Positions 53,177 to 63,940 of a DNA stretch of 64,000 nt are shown piece after piece (the stretch's first letter is position 1; each line of letters begins with the position of its first letter). The notes under the pieces are model-generated. The model had not been told where the DNA came from. It worked only from the letters and a program-made list of their open reading frames with translations, and searched no databases. Where the stretch lies: positions 1,160,727-1,224,726 of the forward strand of contig NC_051123.1 in the NCBI RefSeq assembly GCF_014839805.1, read 5' to 3'. The position numbers and the translations under genes are program-made. This DNA is from Manduca sexta. Taxonomy: Eukaryota; Arthropoda; Insecta; Lepidoptera; Sphingidae.

Positions 53177-53574
53177 AGATGCCTTATTACCTGTGGGTTA
53201 CGGTCGGGTTTGTCTTGGCGGGTTTTTGACGAAACTTGACGTGGGTTAGGCTTGCTAATAATATATCTAGAGAACTGATGGTAATAAGTGTCCTGCGCCA
53301 AGACGTTAAAACCTCGACGGTAAACTTACAGAAGGTGTTAGTATATTTCTTAATTTATTTAAAGTACGTAACATGTCGTGTTACCAATATAACGAAATAT
53401 ATAAAATGTAATCTGCCATAATATATTAAGCATTTTCGTGAATTTATAAAGCATTTATGCATGTATTGTGTGGTCGCCCCATCGACTGATGTCGAAGTTA
53501 TAAATGCGCCGTTTATGTACGCTTTCGGGGTAAAGAACGGCCAGGGGAACGATTTGCTATTCCAAAAATTATAT

Positions 53575-53632
53575 CGTTACGAATCGATTATTAATGTGAA
53601 TCGATTATTAAGGTGAATCGATTATCGATAGT
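53575..53632. repeat. Short ATCGAT-rich tandem array downstream of the plus-strand SLC13 gene
   Basis: Three units of gaatcgattattaa(t/g)gt, about 17 bp each, the last running into tatcgata (53623-53630), the core of the DREF-binding element. More ATCGAT motifs cluster at 54550-54605. Confidence 0.6.
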
Positions 53633-53730
53633 TTATTAATGGAGAGGGGGGGGTGCGCTTTGGCAATATCGCGCGTTACTACACATTTTCTATAGCGGCT
53701 ATATGTACCGCTTTTTCCTCCGTCTGTTAA

Positions 53731-53736
53731 AATAAA
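53731..53736 (+). promoter_or_regulatory. Candidate poly(A) signal of the plus-strand SLC13 gene
   Basis: First AATAAA downstream of the stop codon, about 555 nt into the presumed 3' UTR. No earlier AATAAA was found on the plus strand between 53177 and this site. Confidence 0.4.
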
Positions 53737-54777
53737 TCATGGTGCATGTAGGTTCTAATATCTATCGAATATTCGCCCTGAAATGTTTCGTGGAACCTTT
53801 TTAATGTATTACAATTTATTAAATATATTTCAGTATTTTTTCTGAATCATACAGGGTTACGATTTTTGACTAGCCTTTTTCCATTTAAATAGATTTGTTT
53901 TTTAAACTTTTTTCTACCTCCACGATATACCGTTGCGATTTGATACTGTAAACAATTGTGCCAATGAATTGTAAGCGTATAAGTTAATGTGGAATTCGCA
54001 AAATTGCAAGATTGACAACAAACTGACATTTCACTCGGGTACATTGAGCGATTGCAAATTTCGCATAGTTTTTACGCATTTTCAAAACAACTACCTTAAC
54101 CTAATCAATAAACTGGAAACATTTTTAACAGTTAAATATATATTTTTATAAAATATTTTAATTATATAGCGGATAAAGCGGGTGAGGACTTATTTTATAT
54201 TCATATTTATATGATAATGTATTTTTTATTATATAAAATAAATAGAAATCCCCGACCAGTGGGATGTTCCTAGTTTTTAATAATATGATCTGATGTTTTG
54301 TGTGTGCGTGTGTGTTTTGTGATTGTGTGGACATTTTGGACTGTATCGTCGTATTTTTGGAGCATTTTGTACAAAAAACGCAAGAACCAGGGTCGTCTGA
54401 GCAATTTCTTATTCTAAAGAAACCACTTTAAGTATAGCAACAGGCCTTACATTTGAAACAATCTTGATATCTATCAACAGATCCATCTCAAACATTAGCC
54501 AATCGAAATAAAATACGTGAATGTTGCGATTATTTTCATTGGTCCATTGCATAATCGATTCGAAGGAATCGATTAACATTTAATATCGATCGTCAATCGA
54601 TTACATTTCAGTAAGAATGAGGAAAGTGTTATTCTCTATTCGACACGTTCGTTTTGTGGCTAATTTATAACGAACGGCAATAAACTGACGTCCATTGTGC
54701 GATGCTTTGCTTTGAGTGTTCGGCCTAGTTAATTCCATAATGTAATGTTCCAATAAATAAGCAAGTGTTACGCTTAA

Positions 54778-54930
54778 CAGCTGTTTTCAATATTCGATCC
54801 CAATCTCAATCCGATTCCGAATGAACCAATAAAAATAACTCATTTGTAAACTTGTTAAAAAATACTTTGTTCTGATTGGTTCATTTTTGTTAGATCGAAA
54901 AAAGCGATTGGGATCGATTGAAAATGGTGG
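54778..54930. mobile_element. MITE-E copy
   Basis: TAA on both sides (54775-54777, 54931-54933). Same termini and interior as the copy at 43979, in the spacer between the two SLC13 genes. Confidence 0.85.
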
Positions 54931-54997
54931 TAAACGAACGTAAAATTTATTCATGTCGATGATAGTACAAGCATTTTAGAATCGTAAAAACTGATGT

Positions 54998-55197
54998 AGT
55001 TGTAAGGTACTACTGCAGTGCTGAGGTCTCGGTTTTGATCAGTGATATTGGATTTTCTACTCAGTATACTTGGAGGCTGGAATTTGCCCGATATGGCGAT
55101 AGGCTCGCCCCATATCGCATACATGAGGTGGAAAGTGAATGCACCAGTTATGCCTCTGCCTAATCCTATGGGGATAAAAGGCGTATGTGTAAAAACT
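54998..55197 (+). mobile_element. SINE-B copy
   Basis: gtgctgaggtctcggttttg, gatattggattttctactca, gcccgatatggcgataggct and ttatgcctctgcctaatcc. The head is truncated. Confidence 0.65.
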
Positions 55198-56672
55198 AAC
55201 CCAAATCTTATGAATTTCTTGAAAAAGTGTGATGTTGGTCCGATATTAATTCAGTAGGAAACGTTTGAATAAAATGTATAAAGTAACCACAATATGTGTA
55301 CTAATATATTTGCAATGTGAGTTTACTGTTTTATCGAAATGGGCGTATATGTAACCTTATTCTATTTATGATAATTTTGATATTTTATTCTGTACTATTA
55401 TCGACGTATTTTTTGGCTATATTTTACAAAATATACTGTTTACTGAACAAAATAAATAATAAAGCATTTTATCGTGTGCGAGCGTAAGTTCAAAGATTAT
55501 AGTTAATATTGACGGATTTACACAAAATAATAATTGCAATATTTTTAATTTTCAATTTTAAAATCTATGACTGATTTGTGACGATAGATGCCGCTTTTTA
55601 AAATAAATTTCTTACAATATCCATCTACCCTCGTTCTAGGGAAATGTTTTTTTTTTAATGATGTGTATTACTAATTTGTTTATGTACTTATTATTTTGTG
55701 TAAGTGCGTATATGCAATAAGATGTAACGGTGGTCCATAGTAGTTCGTGTAGTGGTATCGTGGTGTTTGTGTATTATTAGTTAAGTAATTAATTTGGGAC
55801 AACAAATAATGCACAGTTGATACGCACAGTTGTATATCGTGCTGTGGTCTTCCTAGGCTTTCTAACCTTATATATGCATTTTTAATACTTTGCAGAGAAA
55901 AAGACTCAGTTTTTTTATGATCATGCAATACTCATGCTGGAGGTTACTAAAAGTTAATATAATTCTTTTTTTCCTACGCATTTTCTACTTTTAGGCTCTC
56001 TATAAACATGAAATATTTCAAAGTATCAATCATTTAGAATAAAAAAATCACGTCGATTTGATAACCTCCTCCTTTTTTTTTAAGTCGGTTAATAAAGCAC
56101 AGGAATGACCATACTAGGTTGTGATTGTTATTTTTTGTCACAAATGAAGCGCCTTGATGGACCCTACGCGGGAACGTCGGTCGGAAGTATGCTCATGTAC
56201 ATAGAGTGAAGGAACGAATTGTTAGTTGTTACATAAACACGTTGAAAATATAACTTGTTGTTTTATTTTGTACCTACAATAGAATAGATAAGAATATATT
56301 TTGACTACAATTGATACATAGATTATAATATAAGAGTGAAGTTGGCACTATTATTACAAATTCAATAATGATATCAATTATAATAATCGATATAGGTCTA
56401 AAACATATTTATCGATTTGATAAACAATGATGTTATGAATAATCAGCGATTTATCCATTATAATTGCCAAGAAGCTGTTATTAGGTTGCCAGGCATTGGT
56501 ACCAGGCATGCCTGCTTTTAAACGACTGATGAAATGCTGAGAGGAAAGTGCACGCTTGAACACCGCCAGTATGCCGCCGAAATCAGATCTATTCATAACG
56601 CCTGAGTATTTCATTACGAAAAAGACAAACACATAAACGGTATAGTTAGTAACTGCGAAAAAACCATTTTAA

Positions 56673-56830
56673 CCGCCATTTTTAACAAACGATCCCAATC
56701 GCTTTCTTGATCTATCTCAAAAATTTACCAATCAGAATAAAGATTTTTGACACGCTCACAAATGGGTTATTTTGATTGGTTCGTTCTCGGAATCGGATTG
56801 AAGATTTTGATCGTTTATTGAAAAGAGCTG
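56673..56830. mobile_element. MITE-E copy
   Basis: TAA on both sides (56670-56672, 56831-56833). Lies just downstream of the minus-strand SLC13 stop codon and contributes an AATAAA hexamer on that strand. Confidence 0.85.
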
Positions 56831-56838
56831 TAAATACG

Positions 56839-56844
56839 TTTATT
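56839..56844 (-). promoter_or_regulatory. Candidate poly(A) signal of the minus-strand SLC13 gene
   Basis: First AATAAA on the minus strand after the stop codon, about 104 nt downstream. A second AATAAA lies a few bases further on, inside a MITE-E copy (56673-56830). Confidence 0.35.
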
Positions 56845-56927
56845 TACGGAAAAAACTAAAAACTAGACTTGTCGATGGTTTAATATTTGGTTCTTCACAC
56901 ATTCTTATGTTTAAAATAAAACCAGAC

Positions 56928-56965
56928 ATACATCGCCTAACATGACTTCATGTTAGGCGATGTAT
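56928..56965. repeat. Perfect 18-bp inverted repeat over the stop codon of the minus-strand SLC13 gene
   Basis: Arms 56928-56945 and 56948-56965 are perfectly complementary with a 2-base loop (ct). The stop codon and the last five sense codons form one arm, so the mRNA would fold into a very tight hairpin exactly at the end of translation. Confidence 0.9.
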
Positions 56966-59900
56966 ATTAATATTAAACATATTGTATGTAGCCCACGCGG
57001 GGTCCAAGTTTATGTCAGTCCAGGCCGCGGTGGACCACACTGTGATGGTAAACCACACCACCAAAATGCTGATGATAGAGGGACCGATGCCGGCACGCAT
57101 CTGTTAGGAAAATTGAAATTACAGCGCCATTAGTGAACATTATATCTTAATGAAATGAGACTATTACAGTGCGTAGCTAGGTAACCTAGGACCTAGGTCC
57201 TAAAAAACGAATAACACGACCAATGGCGGCCGGAGCCGTGCGGAAACAAAATAGATCCCTAATGAAATTTAGGTAAGCAAGATGCTTGTGATTTTTCACA
57301 AGGCGGTGACCTGAAAACGCTCCTGCAACTAAGCTTCAACTTGGTTCAGTAAGTAACTAAGCTTCAACTTGGTTCAGTTAGGTTTAGATAGTTACTGGTC
57401 ATAGTCCTAGAGGCCCCATAATCTCGAGGGCCCCGGTGCACTGCAGCCGTAGCTATACTGCCGTGTATAACTATATAGATTTTTTGAAATGGCTTAGTAA
57501 GTACATATGTTCTGTTTTTATGAGTACAATTGTCCAATATCGATCAATGGGAGACAACGTTGGCTAAAATTGTCTGATAGGTATACAACAGGTCGCAGAT
57601 CTAAACGAACTAAGAATTTTCCATAGTGTTCCCATCAAGTTTTTTATATTCAGCATATTTAAGTACTGACTCCCACCCAGAGTTAATACTTAGAATATCA
57701 CCATTTTCCAATGCGGGATGTGCATGTAGGCGCACACTATAGCGTTGACAGGAGACCCAGTGACTAGGTGGAACGGCAAGGCACACGCGAGCGCGCTCGC
57801 CATCATCAGGCAGTGAGGGTTCATGTGGCATACCACGCTCTGCAACAAACAGGACCATGACGATAGTTCAACTGAATTTATTTAAATGACTATATTTGGA
57901 ATTAATAAGAAGTTGGTTCAACACTTCTTAATTTTAAATGGACACTATTCGGCAGTAAAAGTTGTTTATTCCCTGTCTTATGGCTATTTTAAGCTAGAGT
58001 CTGAGTTCGATTGAGCAATAATACTAACTGCAATTTTCCATAAATAAACCTAAACTTAATCTTTGATCCGATCCGGGAATAAACCAATCAAAATAAGTCA
58101 TTTGTAAATGTTAAAAAACTCAATTCGGATTGTTCCATTTTCGCGATACATCGTAGAAGAACGTTTGGGATCGTTTATTAAGATCGGTGGTAAAATTGTC
58201 AGTATTCTGTTGCGCTAGGTCTCTGCTTCGATCACCGGGCAGTAACATTCAGTTTTTTTGGTAGTCTCAGCCTGGAATCTGCAGTGCCCGATAAAGACAA
58301 TAAGACTCATCACGTCATGGAACGAATATAACATCAATCGGGCAGTTATTACGCCTATATCTCTACCTTTATGATAAAAAAGGAATCATGCAAATCGGTT
58401 CACTCAGAGAAGTTTGTCTAGATCTTCAGTATTCTGAGATATAGAGTCTAGATCTTCATTATTCTAAGATATAGATACAGTAGAATAGAAGTAATCTGTA
58501 GATACTAACAAGTCTAGCCATTCCTGGGAGTAGGCAGTAAGCCACGCAGGAATTAGAAGCGAACTCCGTGAGGATTTTGGAGTAGAGTATTACAACAAGC
58601 ACTACCGCCGGCGCCGACCATCCTTGGAAAAGAAGGAGGAACTTATCCAACTCTTCAGTCATTTTGGAGTCTTTTAACGATTCAAATAAAGTCCCGCTGC
58701 CGCCTAAAAATAATTTTATTATGAAAATTGACTTTGTACCGGAACTTTCTTGATGACAGAAAAGTACGAACTCGGATTGCCTTCGAAGGAGGAGTCATTA
58801 AGAAATTATTAATTTAAAAAACATTATAATATGAAATTATAGTACTTAAATATATTAAAGGAGCATTACGGGCACCTTGTTGGAAACAGTGAGGCCTGAG
58901 GGGCTGTTTAAGTATTACGTTAACACTAAAAGAAGGGTGGGGATGGTTTGAACAGTGATTACATCACCAATATTTATTTAAATATTTTTTGATAATAAAA
59001 TAAAAATAAAGAAATTGAAACAGATTTGTAAACATTATACCTATGCTTACGTAAGCATAGGAGAGGGGGATAAGAACTTTGCTTTCCTTTGCTAACAAGG
59101 GGATGAGGGGATTAAAAAATACTAAAATTCTGCTCGAGATAAGGAACGGCCCCTGAACGAGAATAAACATACATACATACATAACATCACGCATTTATCC
59201 CCGAAGGGGTATGCAGAGGCGCAACTAGGGCACCCACTTTTCGCCAAGTATGTTCCGTCCCATGATGTGATAGGGGGCGAGCCTATCGCCATATCGGGCA
59301 CAAATTCCAGACTCCGGGCTGATACTGAGCAGAAAAACCCAAATATCACTTTGCCCGACCCGGGATTCGAACCCAGGACCTCAGAGCGCTATTGTACCGG
59401 ACATGCAATACAACTACGCCACCGAGGCAGTCTAACCACGAGACGAGACGAGAATAAAACCAGTAAAATTACAACTATACCTATAATGAAGAGTACGTTC
59501 CAGTGCAGGTTATTGTTTATTAATGGCCAATTTAAACACGCTTTCGTAGGACCAATCGGCAAATGCTTCCTACGTGTTTCTGAAAAATATTCAATTTACT
59601 TACTTAGGTACACCAGAATCATCAAATCTACATTACATTATAATGAATACCTACGTACTTGTTGTTATATTTGTATAGGAAACAATTAATTATAATATAT
59701 TATGTTTTTTTTTTATTTTCGGATCAAAAAGAAATGACTGGTACCTAAGTACAAGAATCTACGAGGGAAATTAGGTATCTATGTTAACGATTATTTTAAA
59801 GTCGTTGCAAAGTACAAGGCTTCTTTATTGGTTATCAAAATAGAGTCCTATTTACCGTTATTAGATCTTCTAAAGAAGGAAATAAAGTCCAAATTAACCG

Positions 59901-62900
59901 GCAGCATGAATAACAAGACAACGCATAAATAGCATGGCGACGATACTCTGAAATAGCTAAACTTTTATTTGTAATTCGAGAAAAAACTTAATCAAAATCG
60001 GTTCATCCGTTCGGGAGAGTCAATCATGTAAGGCCATTATCGATAAATAAACCCAATATCAATCTTCTTTCAAATCCCGAAAATAAAACAACAAAAATTA
60101 GCCATTTAAGCATATATAAAAAAAATATTTTTGGTTATTTCCGCGATCCGTCGAAAAAAAGTTGGATTTGTTTATTGAAATTAGTGGATAATCTCTGTTG
60201 GTCATTAAAATAGTGAAGATTTCTAATGCTATGTGATTGTATATCACAATTATTGATACTTTATAATTAAATATATCGTAACCAATACCTATGTAGTAAC
60301 GAATGTTCTTTACTTTCTATATAAGTAACGCCGACTGTGGCTTGTAGTAAACCAGTCAAAAGTGAAAGAACTCCGATTACCTGCGAAAAATAACATAAAC
60401 GCCTCGTGAAGTCGGCTTTAAAAATTGCGAAGTTCATACGCACTAGACTCAAATATCGTAAAAGCTTTTTATAGTACGCTCAGTGGCGTAAGGTAGTTGG
60501 GGCGGGGGGAGGGCAAAATGTGTGGAATAAAACCTTTAGGATTTTTTGCAGTATCTAGGGGAGAGAGGATACGTCTGGCGCGCCACGTCCCAGGTTGGGC
60601 GCCATTTCGAGCTACTAAAAATATGATCGTCCGGACGCCCGGTTCCATGGTCGGCGACAGTAAGTCAGCTACGCCACTGTGTACGCTGCGTTATCTAAGT
60701 AATACTTACTGTATTAGGCGGTAAGGTCTTTAGTACATTGGAGTGTGCTTGGGTAGATAGCTACTATAAATTTATCTATCTCTACCACCAAAAACGTGCA
60801 TTATGGACATTGAACGTACCTAATACAAACATTGCGTTTGGTGTTTATATTACGTAATTATTAGGAATTACGAGTTTAATCTGATGTTTCAAAGTGAGGA
60901 GCGCTGTGTATTATTTAGAAGATAGTCCAACTTGCTTACTATTTCTTGGAACCTAATCCTGCCCAATTGTTTGTATTGTGCTGTGAGCAAAGCGTTAACG
61001 AATAGTGCCTCCTCTTCAGTTAAGGATATTTCTAAGCCTGTTCCATTTCGTGATCTAGAAACGTTAAAGTTTTCTAAATATATTGAAGAAATTAAAAATG
61101 AGGAGATATTTGAAAACCGCATCATGCTATGACCTGCCATAATATTATTCTCATTCTCGTTATCCGAAGCTGCAAAGACATTCTAAGTCTTTTTGGTTTT
61201 ATGTTTGTGAGTGATGGAGATTACTCATCAGGCAACTTACTTGATGGATTTACGTATACAATTATTCAGGGCCTGTTACAAATGTATTGGCTAACCAAAT
61301 ACAAAAGGCTCCCAAATAAATCTTTGTAAAATTAGTACTAGATAATTGTCAAATAAAGTTAACTTGAAACATCTGCAACAGGCCCTATGTGTCAGTGATG
61401 GCTATTCGATAGCGTCGCGTGTTAGCTGTATGCTCTTACCTGAACATCCTAAGGAAGTAGAAGTTCATCCATAGATACAGAAGGGTCTCCATAACCAACA
61501 CACCTGGCAGGTTGAGCAGTAAGAAATGAGGGAACTCTATCTTCGGTGACGCTGGGAATATTCTGCACGACATGTTAGTATCTGAATTAAAGATCCTTAC
61601 ATTTCAATGTTTAGGCAAAAGGGACCCTCATTGCATCTGATGGTAAGTGGAGTGGGGTCCAATAGAATGTGGACTGTTGAGAGTTGATATCCCCTCGGCA
61701 GCCGACACAATTGTGCCGGCCTGCTAGAACCGGAATGTGACAAACTCACGTGCGCCGCTATGGCAAGTTTTGAACATCTTGTGTGCGGTGGTCGCTATTC
61801 TGGCGGATTTAAAATATATCCTGCCTATGTCCATAGTTCGTTAATTTCGTCACATGATTTAATAGAAGAAGGAGATAGACCATATCTATAAATTTTAAAT
61901 ACTGGCAACAGACGTAGGTATATTTTTAAATTTATTCTGATTTTTTATAGCCTGACTTGGAAATCGACCGGTGAACATAGTTCAAATACTGATCCAATAC
62001 AGATACCTACTTTAAAATTTCAATGAAAACTTATTTAAAATACGGCAATTTACTTTATTTCTTAGTTAATTAGGATGTTACGAATCGAAGCAAGAAGTTA
62101 TGATGCCATATAAAAAACTTACTGCTCGCAATATAATTTGAATATTTGGTTAGTCTGACTCCCCATGATGGTTGCCATGCCACCTACAACGAATAGTTTT
62201 TTTATTGTCTTAGTAATGGATTAGGTAGCTACATTAACATTATAATGGAATTTTGACCATGCATTTTTCAGAATGCCTCATTTACAATTTCAAAGCTACC
62301 AAAAAATAATTATAATTCCCTTTGAAAAAATAGGTTCTCAATTTATTGTTGCCAATTATTATAAACTTGAAATAAGTACAAAAGAAATATTATAAAATCT
62401 CATTTTTTAGCTAAGCACAAACAAGGCTAACATAATATGAAGAAGTCGTTCAAAGAATGATTTCCAATATTACAATTATGATAATACACTGCCTGTTATA
62501 AGTAGTACCTACTTAAATAAAATAAATATTATAATATTACCTATTGAAGAAGAGTAGGCAACACCGAGAAAATAAAAAACCGTGAAATCCGTCGGCCTTG
62601 GAACACTGAAACAATTTATTACGAATAACCTCATTCATTTTGTTTCTTTACACACTGATCGCACGGCTAAAGTAGTTTTAGAAAGATTATGATTTTGTCC
62701 GTCTATTCTCGTTCCCTTTACATTTTGTCCAACACTGGTGGACAAAATGTGAAAGAATAATTAGACAGAGCAATAATCATTTTCCCACTGTCCTACACTG
62801 GAACATATCGGGAATAGATGGTATTGTTTCAGTCAAATATGGAATAGCTTCCGAGCTGGAAATTACTTACTAGTAATCACTACATAGTATGAAACAAAGT

Positions 62901-63940
62901 CGCTTTCTCTGTCCCTATGTCCCTTTGTATGCTTAAATCTTTAAAACTACGCAACGGATTTTTATGCGGTTTTTTTTAATAGATAGAGTGATTCAAGAAG
63001 AAGGTTTATATGTATAATAACATCCATTAAATAGTGGAGAAATACTGTTATTTTGTTATGTTATACCCTTGCGAAGCCAGATCGGGCCGCTATGTTTTTA
63101 TATACAACGTTCACAGTTTTTCCGTAGTGTATTTAGTATAAGCATTGCATCCGTGCGAAGCCGGGGCGGGTCACTAGTTACTGTATAAAATATGATCATG
63201 ATTCCCCTAAGTCAAGTTAACTAGCTAGTCAAATTAGAAGGTATCGGTTGTCTAAAATCTGTTCTTCATTGAAACCTCGTTAGAGAGGCAAGGGATATAA
63301 TCTTTACATACTTAGTTGTTTTATTAAAGCTAGACCTAAGACTGAGAGTTTTAAAAACTAGATTTTCCAGTGACAATAATGTTAGATCTTCTATAGTAAA
63401 AATTTTGTTAACACACTCACTTCTGTTCATGGCGTCTTGATTGCGACCTGGCTTTCCCTATGACCTGATAAATTTCAGATATTCCCATCTGTAAAAAAGG
63501 CATGAAGTTTTTTTAACTTCATAATGATAAGTTTATTTACCTACGAGCAATCGCTTGCAGTTTATTAAAAAAAGCTGAAATTCTGTTCGACACCAGCGCC
63601 ATCTATTTAAAAAATCTGATGAAAATATTCTATTATTTCACATTGGACTACATTACCGGGATAGAAAGTGGTCTATGTGTTAACCCAGTACATGGTCTAC
63701 CTACGTGCCAAATTTCATCTAAATTAGTCGCACTGTTTTTGCGTTTACATCTAACAAACATCCAAATAAAGACTTGATGTTCTTGATCTAAGTTGTCTAC
63801 GTGAACCTATCCAACTGTTACTTACCTTCTCAAGTTCGACAAGTATTGCCTTAACTATCGGCATCATGAGACCACAAGCAACTACGTTAGTAATCCACAT
63901 AGATAGGAACATACTTATGAAGAATAGGAGAAAACTTAAT
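56948..63940 (-). CDS. Divergent SLC13-like transporter paralog, 5' end outside the window
   Basis: Second SLC13 gene, convergent with the one ending at 53176. Exons in transcript order: 63826-63940, 63421-63488, 62541-62605, 62123-62183, 61440-61562, 60940-61054, 60289-60380, 59856-59947, 59481-59579, 58510-58703, 57702-57839, 56948-57100. Together they give 437 codons plus TGA after a split first codon. The first visible exon corresponds to exon 4 of the neighbour, so about 150 N-terminal residues lie to the right. Recognisable family segments include FISMFLSMWITNVVA, FLGVAYSSSIGGM, WNVLFIIGGSGTL, ILTEFASNSCVAYCLLP and FHLVTGSPVNAIV. Key positions differ from the family: TNV for SNT, GSQTN for GTATN, SNS for SNV, and SPVNA for TPPNA with the upstream Pro replaced by Val. 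The C-terminus stops about 41 residues sooner and has no glycosylation sequon. Intact frames and splice sites argue against a pseudogene. Substrate and Na+ dependence are unknown. Confidence 0.85.
57167..57460. mobile_element. hAT-like non-autonomous element
   Basis: Begins cagtgcgtagcta and ends tagctatactg; the ends are short imperfect inverted repeats of the CAGT type. No clear target duplication. GC-rich right part (gagggccccggtgcactgc). In the last intron of the minus-strand SLC13 gene. Confidence 0.45.
58028..58190. mobile_element. MITE-E copy
   Basis: TAA on both sides (58025-58027, 58191-58193). In an intron of the minus-strand SLC13 gene between the exons at 58510 and 57839. More diverged than the copy at 43979. 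Confidence 0.75.
58200..58378 (+). mobile_element. SINE-B copy, degenerate
   Basis: ctaggtctctgcttcgatca, gcctggaatctgcagtgccc, atcacgtcatggaacgaata. Lies in an intron of the minus-strand SLC13 gene. Confidence 0.5.
59185..59436 (-). mobile_element. SINE-B copy, well preserved
   Basis: Minus strand: gactgcctcggtggcgtagt, aggtcctgggttcgaatccc, body tctggaatttgtgcccgata and gtgggtgccctagttgcgcc, ending ccccttcggggataaatgcg. It sits in an intron of the minus-strand SLC13 gene, its head about 45 bp from the donor of exon 59481-59579. Confidence 0.8.
60040..60195. mobile_element. MITE-E copy, diverged
   Basis: Shows ataaataaacccaatatcaa at one end, ggatttgtttattgaaatta at the other, and the cgatccgtcgaaaa interior. 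Borders approximate. Lies between minus-strand SLC13 exons 60289 and 59947. Confidence 0.6.
60481..60679. mobile_element. MITE-F-like hAT element with 8-bp target duplication
   Basis: 199 bp beginning CAGTGGCGTA and ending TACGCCACTG. Flanking octamers agtacgct and tgtacgct match at 7 of 8. GC-rich interior. In an intron of the minus-strand SLC13 gene. Confidence 0.75.
61618..61827 (+). repeat. Rep-C copy in an intron of the minus-strand SLC13 gene
   Basis: tgcatctgatggtaagtgga, gtggggtccaatagaatg, acacaattgtgccggcctgc, and ggatttaaaatatatcctgc. Confidence 0.75.
62876..63177 (+). mobile_element. Helitron-like fragment
   Basis: Sequence rich in motifs seen in arthropod Helitron-like repeats (aaaactacgcaacggattt; gtgcgaagccggggcggg) that ends CTAG followed by T at 63177/63178. 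The 5' boundary is uncertain. It lies in an intron of the minus-strand SLC13 gene. Confidence 0.5.

Larger units (their letters stand above)
53177..56947. other. Spacer between the two convergent SLC13 genes
   Basis: Presumed 3' UTRs at both ends, two MITE-E copies, a SINE-B copy and two ATCGAT-rich clusters. No independent gene seen. Confidence 0.6.

Noticed and set aside
57610..57858. 82-codon minus-strand frame as a separate protein
   Set aside because: It is a shifted reading of the true SLC13 exon 57702-57839, whose correct frame gives FHLVTGSPVNAIV.
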